NCBI GenBank assembly: GCA_031655335.1
Contig: CP134226.1
Location: 1 to 64,000, forward strand
Source of the DNA: Thalassospiraceae bacterium LMO-SO8
Lineage (GTDB): Bacteria; Pseudomonadota; Alphaproteobacteria; Rhodospirillales; Casp-alpha2
Reading direction: 5' to 3'
Length of the DNA stretch: 64,000 bases
Made by a program: the position numbers and the translations under genes. Shown here piece by piece: positions 41,502 through 51,051 of the stretch (positions within the stretch are counted from its first letter, which is position 1; the number at the start of each line of letters is the position of its first letter). Below the pieces are notes generated by a model. It saw only the letters and a program-made list of their open reading frames with translations, was not told the origin of the DNA and ran no database searches.

Positions 41502-42170
41502 ATGAGCGACCGCCCTTCAGCAAACGGCGCGCCGACGCCGCCCGATTTCGACGCCGCGTTCCGCGACAAGCTGCGCGACCTGTTCCTGTGGCGGCGCGAC
41601 GTGCGGCGGTTCCTGGCCACCCCCCTGCCCGGCGGCCTGCTGGAGGGCCTGCTGGCCCAGGCGGCGCTGGCGCCCAGCGTCGGCAATTCCCAGCCCTGGC
41701 GGTTCGTCATCGTCGAGGACGCGGGCCGCCGCAAGGCGGTGCGCGACGATTTCGAGCAGGCCAACCAGGACGCCCTCAAGGGCTATTCCGGGGAGCGCGC
41801 CCAAACCTATGCGGGGCTGAAGCTGGCGGGGCTGGACAAGGCGCCCGTGCAGTTGGCCGTGTTCGCCGACCGGGCGACGGAGCGCGGCCACGGGCTCGGC
41901 CAGAACACCATGCCGGAAATGCTGCCTTATTCCGTGGTCGCGGCGGTCAATACCCTGTGGCTGGCGGCGCGGGCGGCGGGGGTCGGCGTCGGCTGGGTGT
42001 CGATCATCCATCCGGGGAGGGTCGCATCAATCCTCGACGTGCCCGAGGACTGGCACCTGGTCGCCTATCTGTGCCTGGGCCTGCCCGAGGAAGAGCACCT
42101 GGAGCCGGAACTGGTGCGCGCCGGCTGGCAGGACCGGGCCGACGTGTCCGAATTCATTCTCAAGCGCTGA
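41502..42170 (+). CDS. bluB: 5,6-dimethylbenzimidazole synthase
   Basis: The 222-residue protein is a nitroreductase-fold flavoenzyme with the BluB pattern: RRDVRRFLATPLPGG, LAPSVGNSQPWRFVIV, GQNTMPEMLPYSVVAAVNTLWLAARAAGVGVGWVS and WHLVAYLCLGLPEEE. BluB breaks down reduced FMN with oxygen to make 5,6-dimethylbenzimidazole, the lower ligand of cobalamin, so the organism probably makes B12. The gene is alone here, between tRNA-Leu and a CinA-type gene, rather than in a cob cluster. The ATG has no strong ribosome site. Confidence 0.93.
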   Translation: MSDRPSANGAPTPPDFDAAFRDKLRDLFLWRRDVRRFLATPLPGGLLEGLLAQAALAPSVGNSQPWRFVIVEDAGRRKAVRDDFEQANQDALKGYSGERAQTYAGLKLAGLDKAPVQLAVFADRATERGHGLGQNTMPEMLPYSVVAAVNTLWLAARAAGVGVGWVSIIHPGRVASILDVPEDWHLVAYLCLGLPEEEHLEPELVRAGWQDRADVSEFILKR

Positions 42171-42171
42171 T

Positions 42172-42927
42172 CTACAGATCCACTTCCTGGGGCTCGTTGC
42201 CGAGGTCGCGCATGATCGTGCGGAGCTTTTCCGCCGCCTCCGCGATGGCGGCCGCGTCCGTGCCGCGGATGACGATGGTCGAGCCGTGTTTGCCGTCGCG
42301 GGAAAACGGATAGCTGCCGATCTCAAGCGCTGGATAGGCGTCCTGCAACGCCGTCAGGCGGGCCGCGATCTTGCCCTCGGGCGTGTAGGACGCGATGGAT
42401 TTGGACAGCATTTCCGCCCCGCCCGTGAGCCGGTGTTTGAACAGGTCGAACATGGCCTGCATGATCCGGGGCACGCCCGGCAGCACGAACACGTTGTCGA
42501 CCTGGAACCCGGGGGCGCGGCTGACCGGATTGTCGAGCAGGATCGAGCCCTCGGGCACGTCGGCCATCTTCATGCGCGCCTCGGTCACGTCCTCGGGCTT
42601 GTAATGGGCGAGCAGCAGCTTTTCCGCGTCGGGATGGCGGATCAGCCTGCGCCCGAAGGCCTTGGCGACGCAGGCGGAGGTGATGTCGTCATGGGTCGGC
42701 CCGATGCCGCCCGTGGTGAACACGTAGTCGAAGCGGGCCCGTGCGTCGTTCACGTTGGCGATGATGGTGGCCTCGACATCGGGGATGACCCGGCCTTCCA
42801 TCAGGCGGATGCCCAGCGCGTTCAGGTTTTCGCCCAGGAATTGCAGATTGGCGTCGCGGGTGCGGCCCGACAAAATCTCGTTTCCGATGATGATCAGGCA
42901 GGCGGTGACGGTCTTGGGTTCGTTCAT
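42172..42927 (-). CDS. CinA/MoeA-type molybdopterin-binding-domain protein
   Basis: About 251 residues from an ATG preceded by GGAGGACAC. The MoaB/Mog fold is clear: ACLIIIGNEILSGRTRDANLQFLGENLNALGI, and FDYVFTTGGIGPTHDDITSACVAKAFGR, then LLDNPVSRAPGFQVDNVFVLPGVPRIMQAMF. This matches the stand-alone N-terminal domain of CinA-family proteins (competence/damage-inducible, with nicotinamide-nucleotide or ADP-ribose pyrophosphatase activity reported in some). The amidase domain of full CinA is absent. Two bases separate its stop from that of convergent bluB. Confidence 0.9.
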   Translation of the reverse strand: MNEPKTVTACLIIIGNEILSGRTRDANLQFLGENLNALGIRLMEGRVIPDVEATIIANVNDARARFDYVFTTGGIGPTHDDITSACVAKAFGRRLIRHPDAEKLLLAHYKPEDVTEARMKMADVPEGSILLDNPVSRAPGFQVDNVFVLPGVPRIMQAMFDLFKHRLTGGAEMLSKSIASYTPEGKIAARLTALQDAYPALEIGSYPFSRDGKHGSTIVIRGTDAAAIAEAAEKLRTIMRDLGNEPQEVDL

Positions 42928-42988
42928 GTGTCCTCCGAGGCGGCGGCATGTAGGTAGCCCGAACGGCGCCTCCAAGGCAACGGCCCTG

Positions 42989-43022
42989 AAAAAAGACCGC
43001 CCCGCTGAAAAGCGGGGCGGTC
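42989..43022 (-). terminator. Strong Rho-independent terminator of the glycine-zipper lipoprotein gene
   Basis: Minus strand: GACCGCCCCGCT-tttc-AGCGGGGCGGTC followed by six T. The 12-base GC-rich stem is about 60 bases downstream of the lipoprotein stop codon. Confidence 0.95.
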
Positions 43023-43082
43023 CGGGCTTGGACAGGGACAGGGAAGGAGGTCGAACCGTCCCTGTCGGGGGGCGTCCGCGTG

Positions 43083-43649
43083 TTAGCTGTTGGTCAGGCG
43101 CCAGTCGCCGTCGGCGGTGCGGCAGGCGGTGCCGTAGCCTTGTTCGACCCGGCCGCCGATGGTCACCGAGGTCTGGTATTCGCGGCACAGCTGGCCGGTG
43201 TTGGTGTTCTGGATGGTGCGGACCGGCGTGACGGTGCCGGAATTGCCGCTTTCCGGGTTGGACCAGGTGACGGGCTGCCAGTCGGCATTGTGCAGGGCCG
43301 TGTTCTGGGCGCGCTGCTGGTACATCTGGTCGGCGCGGTCGAGAGAGGCCCCGACCTCGTTGCCCATGAAGCCGCCGAGCAAGGCACCCGCCGCAACCGC
43401 CGCCAACTGGCCGCGGCCGCCGCCGAATTTAGAGCCGACCAGGCCACCCAGCCCGGCGCCGAGCAACGTGCCGGCCCCCTGCTTCATGCCGGTTGACCCT
43501 GTGCCGTTGGTGACACAGCCGCCCAGCATCACCACGCCCATCAGGGCGGCGACGGCGGCGAACACGGGCCCGCGGGCCGCGCGCCGAACCGTCCGGCGGG
43601 CGCCGGCGGGACCGGCCTGTTCAGTCGTCTGCATTTTGGTCGTGTTCAT
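43083..43649 (-). CDS. Glycine-zipper outer-membrane lipoprotein
   Basis: About 188 residues from the ATG preceded by AAGGAGGATGTT. A basic N-terminus and hydrophobic core lead to the lipobox LGGC. The mature part has a glycine-zipper pair, GAGTLLGAGLGGLVGSKFGGG and AAVAAGALLGGFMGNEVGASLD, like Rickettsia 17-kDa-antigen-type lipoproteins, then a C-terminal domain (WSNPESGNSGTVTPVRTIQ, CREYQTSVTIGGRVEQGYGTACRTADGDW) with two cysteines. Such proteins help outer-membrane structure or stress response. It has a near-ideal promoter and its own terminator, so it is a strongly expressed monocistron. Confidence 0.9.
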   Translation of the reverse strand: MNTTKMQTTEQAGPAGARRTVRRAARGPVFAAVAALMGVVMLGGCVTNGTGSTGMKQGAGTLLGAGLGGLVGSKFGGGRGQLAAVAAGALLGGFMGNEVGASLDRADQMYQQRAQNTALHNADWQPVTWSNPESGNSGTVTPVRTIQNTNTGQLCREYQTSVTIGGRVEQGYGTACRTADGDWRLTNS

Positions 43650-43716
43650 AACATCCTCCTTCAATGGTCCGCCGGAACCGGTACGTCCCCCGTCGGCGGA
43701 TTGATGAAACACCATA

Positions 43717-43745
43717 TGTATATTTGCATGTAATTTTGATGTCAA
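43717..43745 (-). promoter_or_regulatory. Near-consensus sigma70 promoter of the lipoprotein gene
   Basis: Minus strand TTGACA, 17 bases, TATACA. It is embedded in an AT-rich stretch shared with the divergent MarR-like gene, and TTTGCAT is repeated directly at 43723-43729 and 43760-43766, so the MarR-like protein could act on both genes. Confidence 0.75.
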
Positions 43746-43856
43746 TAACTAATTTCATTTTTGCATATAGTTTGCGATGCGATATAAGGAACGCGGGGAA
43801 TACGGCGGCCTTGGGGGGCCGGGACGCCGCAATTAAAATGCCGGGGAAAACAGACA

Positions 43857-44249
43857 ATGACGCTGACCTTCACCAACGACCAGCACCGCGCCTATATGGA
43901 GTTCAACGACACCCTTGGCCGCGAATGGGTTCAGGTGTTCGAGGGCGACACGGATTTCTACGATGCCGCCTATTGGGACCTGTTCAACAACATGTGGCGC
44001 GCCCGCACGCCCGTGCGCAAGACGGACGCGCTCAAGTTCATGACCAGCATCAAAAGCGCCCATACGGCGGGCAAATACCTGGACGTCGCCCTGAAAAAGG
44101 GCCTTCTGATCGAACAGGACAATCCCAAGGACGCGCGCTCCAAGCTGCTGACCCTGTCGGGCGACCTGCGCAAGCGCATGGATAGGTTCTATGACTGTTC
44201 GATCAGCGAAATGTACAAGACCTGCAAGCTGATCGACGGCATGAAGTGA
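43857..44249 (+). CDS. MarR-like winged-helix DNA-binding protein, copy 2
   Basis: The 130-residue protein contains WDLFNNMWRARTPVRKTDALKFMTSIKSAHTAGKYLDVALKKGLLIEQDNPKDARSKLLTLSGDLRKRMDRFYD, a winged helix with wing DARSKLLTLSGDLRKRM. It is a paralogue of copy 1, differing most in the N-terminal dimerisation half. There is no strong ribosome site (GGGGAAAACAGACA). It is divergent from the lipoprotein gene and its stop overlaps the start of a CPBP protease gene (TGATG), so it may control both. Role and ligand unknown. Confidence 0.8.
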   Translation: MTLTFTNDQHRAYMEFNDTLGREWVQVFEGDTDFYDAAYWDLFNNMWRARTPVRKTDALKFMTSIKSAHTAGKYLDVALKKGLLIEQDNPKDARSKLLTLSGDLRKRMDRFYDCSISEMYKTCKLIDGMK

Positions 44250-44866
44250 TGGCCGCGGCGGCCCGCCCGGGGGTCCGGCTTAGCCTTCTCGTCGTCCTGT
44301 TCTATGCCGGCTGGATCAAGTTCGCCGCCGGCGACACCGACGTCTATCTGATCGACTACGCCCAGCGCGCGCTGATCATCGCCCTCGGCTGGGCGGCGCT
44401 GACGGACAGCTTCCGCCGCCCCCTGCCGCCGATCACCGACCGGGTCTGGCTTTTGGCCCTGGGCGGGGCCGCCGCGATCATCGCGGTGGATACCTGGACC
44501 GGCGGCCAGGACCTGCGCGCGGCCTTCGACACGGCGCTGTTTCCCGAAGTCTCCTTCCCGCCCCTGGAAAACGAGGTCTGGCAGGCCGTGGACCTGACCT
44601 TCGGCCTCGTCCTGGTCGCGGTGTCGGAGGAACTGGTGTTCCGCCGCCTGTGGGCCGATTGGTGGAATGCCCGGGGCGGCGGCGTCACCGGGTTGTATGC
44701 CGGATCATCTCTGGTGTTCGGTCTGCTGCACCTGCCCCAGGGCCTGGCCGATACGGCCATCGCCATCGTCTGGGGTCTGCTGCTGATGTATCTCTTCCGG
44801 CGAGGCCGCAGCCTGGCGCTGGTCATCCTGGTCCATTTCGTCGTGGACCTCTGGTATTTCGCCTAG
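44249..44866 (+). CDS. CPBP-family intramembrane metalloprotease
   Basis: About 205 residues; ATG at 44249 overlaps the MarR-like stop, with a GTG three bases earlier as alternative. It has several membrane helices and the CPBP (CAAX-protease/bacteriocin-processing) motifs: motif 1 VSEELVFRR (EExxxR), motif 2 GLLHLPQG (FxxxH) and motif 3 HFVVDLW (HxxxN/D). Bacterial members include proteases in peptide-immunity and signalling. No bacteriocin gene is near. Coupling to the MarR-like regulator suggests stress-linked expression. Confidence 0.9.
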   Translation: MAAAARPGVRLSLLVVLFYAGWIKFAAGDTDVYLIDYAQRALIIALGWAALTDSFRRPLPPITDRVWLLALGGAAAIIAVDTWTGGQDLRAAFDTALFPEVSFPPLENEVWQAVDLTFGLVLVAVSEELVFRRLWADWWNARGGGVTGLYAGSSLVFGLLHLPQGLADTAIAIVWGLLLMYLFRRGRSLALVILVHFVVDLWYFA

Positions 44867-45327
44867 CCCAGGAAATCGCGGATCAGGGCGACCAGGGGTT
44901 CGTCCGCCGGCGGCATGGCCAGTTCGCGCAGTTTCACCGGCTGCACCCATTTAAGGGCCTGGCCGTCGAGCCCCCGGGGCTCGCCCTTCCATTGGCGCGC
45001 GACATAGACCGGCATCAACAGGTGAAAATCGTCATACAGGTGGCTGGCGAAGGTCAGCGGCGCCAGGCAGCTTTCCGTCAGATCGATGCCCAGTTCTTCC
45101 TTCAGTTCGCGGACCAGGGCGGTTTCCGGCAGTTCCCCCGGCTCCAGCTTGCCGCCGGGAAACTCCCACAGGCCGGCCATGGCCTTGCCTTCGGGCCTTT
45201 GCGCGACCAGCACCCGCCCGTCGATATCGACCAGCACGGCGGCGACCACGATGACCGTCCGCACGTCGCCCTGGGATTTGCGGAATTCCGCGTCCCAGCA
45301 GCCGCCTTCGGGCAAGCCGTCAGACAT
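44863..45327 (-). CDS. mutT: Nudix hydrolase, MutT-type 8-oxo-dGTP diphosphatase
   Basis: The 154-residue protein has a complete Nudix box, GGKLEPGELPETALVRELKEELGI (GX5EX7REUXEEXGU), and the MutT-type beginning VVAAVLVDIDGRVLVAQRPEGKAMAGLWEFPG. It hydrolyses oxidised nucleoside triphosphates and prevents mutation. Its ATG follows the argJ stop by two bases (TGATCATG), and it overlaps the end of the convergent CPBP gene. The first ~20 residues are an extension not seen in E. coli MutT. Confidence 0.88.
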   Translation of the reverse strand: MSDGLPEGGCWDAEFRKSQGDVRTVIVVAAVLVDIDGRVLVAQRPEGKAMAGLWEFPGGKLEPGELPETALVRELKEELGIDLTESCLAPLTFASHLYDDFHLLMPVYVARQWKGEPRGLDGQALKWVQPVKLRELAMPPADEPLVALIRDFLG

Positions 45328-45329
45328 GA

Positions 45330-46574
45330 TCAGGAACGGTAATCGGCGTTGATATCGATGTAGCCGTGGGTCAGGTCGCAGGTCCACACGGTGGCCCGCC
45401 CGTTGCCCACGCCGACATCGACGGCGATGTTGATTTCCGGGCTTTGCATATGGGCCGTCACCGGGGCTTCGTCGTAACCGTCCACGGCCAGGCCGTTGGC
45501 GGCGATGGTGATGCCGCCGATGGCGATGTTCAGGCGGTCGCGTTCGGCCTTCTCACCCGCCTTGCCGACGGCCATGACGATGCGGCCCCAGTTGGCGTCC
45601 TCGCCGGCGATGGCGGTCTTGACCAGGGGCGAATTGGCGATCGACAGGCCGATGCGCTTGGCGGCGGCGTCGCTGTCCGCCCCCGTGACGGTGATTTCGA
45701 TGAACTTGGAAGCCCCCTCGCCGTCGCGCACGATCTGATGGGCGAGGTCGAGCATGACAGCCTCCGCCTTGGCCCGGAAATCGGCCAGGGCCGGGTCGTC
45801 GGGGCCGGAGAACCGATCGGCGTTGCCGGCCGCCCCCGTGGCGAACAGCATCAGGGAATCGCTGGTCGAGGTGTCGCTGTCCACGGTGATCGAATTGAAC
45901 GTGCGCCCGCAGATCGGGGCCAGGATGCCTTGCAGCACGGGGGCCGGGATCTTGGCGTCCGTGAACACATAGGCCAGCATGGTCGCCATGTCGGGCGCGA
46001 TCATGCCGGACCCCTTGGCGATGCCGGCGATGGTGACCTTGGTGCCGTTGATCTGGGCTTCCTTCACCGCGCCCTTGGGGAAGGTGTCCGTGGTCATGAT
46101 CGCCTTGGCCGCCTCGTCCCACTTGCCAGGGGCAAGATCGGCGGCCAGGGCGTCCAGGTTGTCGGTGATGGCTGTGAAGTTGAGCGGCTCCCCGATCACG
46201 CCCGTGGACGCCGCGAATACCCGCGACGGCCGGCAGGCCAGGCGATCGGCTACGGCCTCGACCACCTGTTCCACCGCATCCTCGCCCAGCCGCCCGGTGA
46301 AGGCATTGGCGTTGCCGGAATTGACGACCAGACCGTTGGCGATGCCGCCGGGAAGGGACTTACGGCACCAATCGACGGGGGCCGAGGCGGTCAACGACTT
46401 GGTGAACACCCCCGCCGCCTGGGTCTCGTCCGCCAGTTCGACCAGCAGAACGTCCGTACGCCCCTTGTAGCGCACGCCGCAGGCGCGGGTGGCCACGCGC
46501 ACGCCGCCGATCGGCGGAATGGTCGGGAAGGCTTCGGGCGCCAGGGGGGAGACTTTGGGCTTGGTCTTGGCCAT
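45330..46574 (-). CDS. argJ: Bifunctional glutamate N-acetyltransferase / ornithine acetyltransferase
   Basis: The 414-residue protein starts at the ATG in MAKTKPKVSPLAPEAFPTIPP. It has the ArgJ pattern with SAPVDWCRKSL, NSGNANAFTG and the self-cleavage/nucleophile site KGSGMIAPDMATML, with T198 as nucleophile after A197. ArgJ transfers acetyl from N-acetylornithine to glutamate, recycling acetyl in arginine synthesis. It is followed by mutT and preceded by a terminator after the parvulin gene. Confidence 0.95.
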   Translation of the reverse strand: MAKTKPKVSPLAPEAFPTIPPIGGVRVATRACGVRYKGRTDVLLVELADETQAAGVFTKSLTASAPVDWCRKSLPGGIANGLVVNSGNANAFTGRLGEDAVEQVVEAVADRLACRPSRVFAASTGVIGEPLNFTAITDNLDALAADLAPGKWDEAAKAIMTTDTFPKGAVKEAQINGTKVTIAGIAKGSGMIAPDMATMLAYVFTDAKIPAPVLQGILAPICGRTFNSITVDSDTSTSDSLMLFATGAAGNADRFSGPDDPALADFRAKAEAVMLDLAHQIVRDGEGASKFIEITVTGADSDAAAKRIGLSIANSPLVKTAIAGEDANWGRIVMAVGKAGEKAERDRLNIAIGGITIAANGLAVDGYDEAPVTAHMQSPEINIAVDVGVGNGRATVWTCDLTHGYIDINADYRS

Positions 46575-46603
46575 GGTCGGACTCGCGTCTGCAAGGAGTT
46601 GAA

Positions 46604-46631
46604 AGGGCCTTCCCCAACCGAGGAAGGCCTT
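46604..46631 (-). terminator. Terminator between the parvulin gene and argJ
   Basis: Minus strand: GGCCTTCC-tcggttgg-GGAAGGCC stem with weak T-tract (CCCTTTC) after it. It lies just behind the parvulin stop codon. Confidence 0.6.
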
Positions 46632-46641
46632 GAGACGCCTC

Positions 46642-47484
46642 CTACTTAGCCGGAGTACCGTCCAAATTGAAGCGTTCGATTTTCGCCGTCTCACGCAGGC
46701 CCTTGGTCACGTCGGCGCCGATCTCCCGGCTCAGGCTCTCGCGAATCTGCGGCCCCATTTCCTCAAGCGAGGGGGCGGGCTGGGAACGCTTGTCCTCGAC
46801 CTTGATGACATGCCAGCCGAATTGGGTCTTCACCGGAGCCTTGGTCATCGCGCCCTTGTCGAGGGCGAAGGCCGCCTTTTCGAACTCGGGCACCATCTGG
46901 CCCTTGCCGAAATAGCCCAGGTCGCCGCCGTTGGGGCCGGACGGTCCGGTCGATTTTTTCTTCGCCGTCTCGGCGAAATCGGCGCCGCCGGCCAGTTCCT
47001 TGATCACCGCCTTGGCCTCGTCCTCGGTTTTCACAAGGATATGGCGGGCATGGACCTCGACCTGACCGCCCATGTCCTTGGTGACCTCGGCATAGCGCGC
47101 GGCGACGGCTTCATCCGTGACCTTGGCCTCGACCGCCCGCTGAATCAGGGTCGAGCCCAGCAGGCGTTCGGTAAACGCCGCCAGTTCCTCCTTGAACTCG
47201 GCCGTTTCATGGATCTTTTCCTTGCGCGCCTTGATCGCCGCCAGCTTGGTGTCGATCAGGCTGTTCAGCAACGCCGGATAGATCTGCTCCAGCGGCACCT
47301 GCTGGTATTCGGCCGGCAGGCGGCTGTAGGCCTCGGTGACCTCGGAGCGCATGATCTTGGCGCCGTCCACCGTGGCGGCCACGGTGTCGCCGGCGGCCAG
47401 AACCGGCGCCGATGCAAGGCTTAGGGGCGCCAGACCCATCAAGACCGCGACACCACCTGCGCGCAGGGCGTTTTGAAACGTCAT
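46642..47484 (-). CDS. Periplasmic parvulin-type peptidyl-prolyl isomerase
   Basis: About 280 residues from an ATG with AAGGATCT upstream. A signal peptide ([26 protein letters not shown]) is followed by a SurA/PrsA-like chaperone N-domain and one PpiC-type parvulin domain (about 145-235): [43 protein letters not shown] and [14 protein letters not shown]. It folds exported proteins and probably serves outer-membrane proteins, in keeping with secA and BamB elsewhere in the window. It is divergent from secA. Confidence 0.92.
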   Translation of the reverse strand: MTFQNALRAGGVAVLMGLAPLSLASAPVLAAGDTVAATVDGAKIMRSEVTEAYSRLPAEYQQVPLEQIYPALLNSLIDTKLAAIKARKEKIHETAEFKEELAAFTERLLGSTLIQRAVEAKVTDEAVAARYAEVTKDMGGQVEVHARHILVKTEDEAKAVIKELAGGADFAETAKKKSTGPSGPNGGDLGYFGKGQMVPEFEKAAFALDKGAMTKAPVKTQFGWHVIKVEDKRSQPAPSLEEMGPQIRESLSREIGADVTKGLRETAKIERFNLDGTPAK

Positions 47485-47730
47485 AAACAGATCCTTTTCG
47501 CTGAAAGACGGCCGAACCTTCGACCGCTGAATTGGGCCCCACCCTACCCGCCGACCGGCCGCCGTGACAATCATTTGAATATGAGGTGAATTTCAAGAAC
47601 CTCAAGGGGCGGCCCGCATTGACAGGACCGGGGAGCACCTCTATCTCTTCCCCAGCGATTCCGCCCAGGAACCGCCACAATCGCTTCATACTTGTCATAT
47701 TCATTTACCCATTCAAGGACGACCCCCCGA

Positions 47731-50454
47731 ATGTTCAGCGCCATCGCCAAGAGCCTGTTCGGTTCCGCCAATGACAGGTACCTGAACGGCCTGCAAAAGG
47801 ACGTCGATGCCATCAACGGCCTTGAGCCTGAACTCGAGAAACTCTCCGACGACGAGATCAAGGCCCGCACCACCGCCTTCCGTCAGCGGCTTGAGGCGGG
47901 GGAAAGCGTCGATGACATCATGGTCGAAGCCTTCGCCACCGTGCGCGAAGCCTCCAAACGCACCCTGGGCCTGCGCCATTTCGACGTGCAGATGCTGGGC
48001 GGCATCGTCCTGCATCGGGGCCAGATCGCCGAAATGAAGACCGGCGAAGGCAAGACCCTGGTCTCGACCCTGGCGGTCTACCTCAACGCCCTGTCCGGCG
48101 GTGGCGTCCATGTCGTCACGGTCAACGATTACCTGGCGTCGCGCGACGCGGACTGGATGCGGCCGGTCTACGATTTCCTGGGCCTCACCGTCGGCGTCAT
48201 CAAGCACGGGTTGGACGACGACGAACGGCGCGCCGCCTACGGCTGCGACATCACCTACGCGACCAACAACGAACTGGGCTTCGATTATCTGCGCGACAAC
48301 ATGAAGTTCTCGCTCGACGACATGGTGCAGCGGCCCTTCAACTACGCCATCGTCGATGAAGTCGACAGCATCCTGATCGACGAGGCGCGCACGCCGCTGA
48401 TCATCTCGGGCGCGACCGAGGACAATTCGGACCTTTACGTCGCCGTCGACAAGCTGTTGAAGAACGTCACCCCCGACGACTTCGAAAAGGATGAAAAGGC
48501 GCGCTCCGTCACCTTCACCGAAGCCGGCATGGAAAAGCTGGAAGAGATGATGCGCGAGCAGGGCCTGCTCGACGACGGATCGCTCTACGACATCAACAAC
48601 ATCGCGCTGGTCCATCACGCCAATTCGGCGCTGCGCGCGCACGTCCTGTTCCAGCGCGACACGGATTACATCGTGAAGGACGGCAAGGTCGTCATCATCG
48701 ACGAATTCACCGGCCGCATGATGGAAGGCCGGCGCTATTCCGAAGGCCTGCATCAGGCGCTGGAGGCCAAGGAAGGCGTGGAAATCCAGAACGAGAACCA
48801 GACCTTGGCCTCGATCACCTTCCAGAACTATTTCCGCCTGTATCCGAAGCTGGCCGGCATGACCGGCACGGCGATGACGGAAGCCGGCGAATTCCATCAG
48901 ATCTACGGCCTCGAAGTGATCGAAATTCCGACCAACGTGCCCTGCATCCGCAAGGACGAGGACGACATCGTGTTCCGCACGGGCAACGAGAAGTTCGAGG
49001 CCATCCTGGACCTGATCGAGGACTGCCATAAGAAGAAGCAGCCGGTCCTGGTCGGCACCGTGTCCATCGAGAAGTCCGAGGACCTGTCGGCCCGCCTGAA
49101 GAAGCGCAAGATCGAACACAACGTGCTGAACGCCCGCTTCCACGACCAGGAAGCCCAGATCATCGCCCAGGCCGGGCGCCCGGGCGGCGTCACCATCGCC
49201 ACCAACATGGCCGGCCGCGGCACCGACATCCAGTTGGGCGGCAACGTCGACATGCGGGCCCTCAACGAGATCAAGGCCGAGCCGGGCAGCCCGGAATACG
49301 AGGCCCATTACAAGCAGATCGCCGACGAGATCGCGGCCGACCGCGAGATCGTCAAGCAGGCCGGCGGGCTCTACGTCATCGCCACGGAGCGCCACGAAAG
49401 CCGGCGCATCGACAACCAGCTGCGCGGCCGTTCCGGCCGTCAGGGCGACCCCGGCGCATCAAGCTTCTTCCTGTCCTTGGAAGACGACCTGATGCGCATC
49501 TTCGGGTCCGAGCGCATCGACAGCATGCTCCAGAAGCTGGGCCTGCAGGAAGGCGAGGCCATCGTCCACCCCTGGGTCAACAAGGCCCTGGAAAAGGCGC
49601 AGCAGAAGGTGGAAGAGCGGAACTTCGAAATCCGCAAGAACCTGCTGAAATTCGACGACGTGATGAACGACCAGCGCAAGGTCATCTACGAACAGCGCAA
49701 GGAACTGATGGCGGCCGAGGACGTGTCCGAGGACGTCGCCGACATGCGTCATCAGGTGATCGACGACATGGTCGCCCTGACCATGCCGGAAAAGGCCTAT
49801 GCCGAACAATGGGCCATGGACACCCTGCACGAGGAAGTCCTGCGGGTGTTCGGGATCGATCTGCCGGTTCAGGAATGGGCCAAGGAAGAAGGCATCGCCG
49901 ACGCCGAAATCCGCGACCGCCTGGTCCAGGCCGTGGACGGGCAGATCGCCGCCAAGGCCGCCAACGCCGGACCGGAAGTCTTCCGCTCCGTGGAAAAGGC
50001 CGTGTTGCTGCAATTGCTCGATCAGTTGTGGAAGGACCATCTGCTGACCCTGGACCATCTGCGCCACGGCATCGGGCTGCGCGCCTATGGACAGCGCGAC
50101 CCCTTGAACGAGTACAAGCAGGAAGCCTTCGCCCTGTTCGAGGAAATGCTGGTCGGTCTGCGTGAGCGCACGACCATGATGCTGGCCCATGTGGAACTCA
50201 GCATGGACTTCTCGGAAGAGGAATACCTGGCGGCCCGCGCCGGCAGCGAGGGCGAGGCCCATCACGACAGCCCCGGATACCTGGGCGGCGAGGACGAGAG
50301 CCCCGAAGGAACCGCGACCATGACCGTGGTCAACCGCCAGGCCGCCCCCGAGGTCGATCCCAACGATCCCGCGACCTGGGGCAAGGTGCCGCGCAACGCC
50401 CCCTGCCCCTGTGGATCGGGCAACAAGTACAAGCACTGCCACGGCAAGGTTTAG
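47731..50454 (+). CDS. secA: Preprotein translocase ATPase SecA
   Basis: About 907 residues; the ATG in [18 protein letters not shown] is chosen by homology. It has the DEAD motor: [17 protein letters not shown] (Walker A), [13 protein letters not shown] (Walker B), the preprotein-binding domain, TGTAMTE and [11 protein letters not shown] in the second motor domain, and the C-terminal zinc tail [15 protein letters not shown]. It drives protein export through SecYEG. An essential single-copy housekeeping gene; neighbours (parvulin) fit export work. Confidence 0.98.
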   Translation: MFSAIAKSLFGSANDRYLNGLQKDVDAINGLEPELEKLSDDEIKARTTAFRQRLEAGESVDDIMVEAFATVREASKRTLGLRHFDVQMLGGIVLHRGQIAEMKTGEGKTLVSTLAVYLNALSGGGVHVVTVNDYLASRDADWMRPVYDFLGLTVGVIKHGLDDDERRAAYGCDITYATNNELGFDYLRDNMKFSLDDMVQRPFNYAIVDEVDSILIDEARTPLIISGATEDNSDLYVAVDKLLKNVTPDDFEKDEKARSVTFTEAGMEKLEEMMREQGLLDDGSLYDINNIALVHHANSALRAHVLFQRDTDYIVKDGKVVIIDEFTGRMMEGRRYSEGLHQALEAKEGVEIQNENQTLASITFQNYFRLYPKLAGMTGTAMTEAGEFHQIYGLEVIEIPTNVPCIRKDEDDIVFRTGNEKFEAILDLIEDCHKKKQPVLVGTVSIEKSEDLSARLKKRKIEHNVLNARFHDQEAQIIAQAGRPGGVTIATNMAGRGTDIQLGGNVDMRALNEIKAEPGSPEYEAHYKQIADEIAADREIVKQAGGLYVIATERHESRRIDNQLRGRSGRQGDPGASSFFLSLEDDLMRIFGSERIDSMLQKLGLQEGEAIVHPWVNKALEKAQQKVEERNFEIRKNLLKFDDVMNDQRKVIYEQRKELMAAEDVSEDVADMRHQVIDDMVALTMPEKAYAEQWAMDTLHEEVLRVFGIDLPVQEWAKEEGIADAEIRDRLVQAVDGQIAAKAANAGPEVFRSVEKAVLLQLLDQLWKDHLLTLDHLRHGIGLRAYGQRDPLNEYKQEAFALFEEMLVGLRERTTMMLAHVELSMDFSEEEYLAARAGSEGEAHHDSPGYLGGEDESPEGTATMTVVNRQAAPEVDPNDPATWGKVPRNAPCPCGSGNKYKHCHGKV

Positions 50455-50466
50455 TCCAAAACCCGA

Positions 50467-50482
50467 GCGGACATCAGTCCGC
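50467..50482. repeat. Hairpin after secA
   Basis: GCGGAC-ATCA-GTCCGC, a perfect six-base stem shortly after the secA stop. No U-tract. Confidence 0.4.
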
Positions 50483-50512
50483 GACGGTTGTCGTGTGTGA
50501 AATCAAAGGCAC

Positions 50513-50533
50513 CGGCTGACCGGCGGTCAGCCG
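50513..50533 (-). terminator. Hairpin overlapping the stop codon of the MAPEG gene
   Basis: CGGCTGACC-ggc-GGTCAGCCG, a perfect nine-base stem that includes the MAPEG stop codon. It probably ends the convergent secA and MAPEG transcripts, though no long T-tract follows. Confidence 0.55.
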
Positions 50534-51042
50534 AAAAACCGCGCGATCACGAAGCCCAGCATTCCGAGATTGATGAAGAACCCAGCCGCCATGCCCGGCG
50601 CGCGGCCCATGGGGCTGATGCGGTAGCCGACCCAGAACACGATGCGGGCCAGCACGAAGACGACCGGTAGCGCCGTCAGCCAGGCACTTTCATCGGCTTC
50701 GATGACCATTGCCGTGGCCAACAGTAGCGGCAGGAAAATCAACGTCTGCTCGACCGTGTTGGCAAGCACCCGCATGTCGACCCGCCGCCAGTTTGACGGC
50801 ACGTCGGTCAGGGGATCGATGGCGCCGGTCACCAGCCGCGTCAGGGCCACCGCCTGCACCACCACCAGAAGGAACCCTGCCGGCAGGACGGAGAGCTTCA
50901 GGGCCAGACCGATGCGCTCGCCCGGGTCCGGCATGGGGCCGGGATAGCCGTCGAGCAAGATCAATAATCCCCAGAGGACGGCCGCAAGCCCCACGGCACC
51001 GAATAGGCTCAGCAAGACGGTGCGTTTTTGAACGTCGGTCAT
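50527..51042 (-). CDS. MAPEG-family membrane protein
   Basis: The 171-residue protein has about four membrane helices and the MAPEG pattern NTVEQTLIFLPLLLATA followed by VFVLARIVFWVGYRISPMGRAPGMAAGFFIN. The family includes glutathione-dependent membrane transferases and peroxidases; the bacterial substrate is unknown. The start has AAAGGG well spaced from the ATG. Upstream is accA on the same strand (stop nine bases away), so it may be a downstream passenger of accA transcripts. Confidence 0.88.
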   Translation of the reverse strand: MTDVQKRTVLLSLFGAVGLAAVLWGLLILLDGYPGPMPDPGERIGLALKLSVLPAGFLLVVVQAVALTRLVTGAIDPLTDVPSNWRRVDMRVLANTVEQTLIFLPLLLATAMVIEADESAWLTALPVVFVLARIVFWVGYRISPMGRAPGMAAGFFINLGMLGFVIARFFG

Positions 51043-51051
51043 TGGTACCCT

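Noticed and set aside
40627-41523. 298-residue version of the PycTM-like protein
   Set aside because: The extension runs through tRNA-Leu on the same strand, so the start at 41166 is used.
47713-49395. 560-residue open frame on the minus strand
   Set aside because: Antisense shadow of secA.
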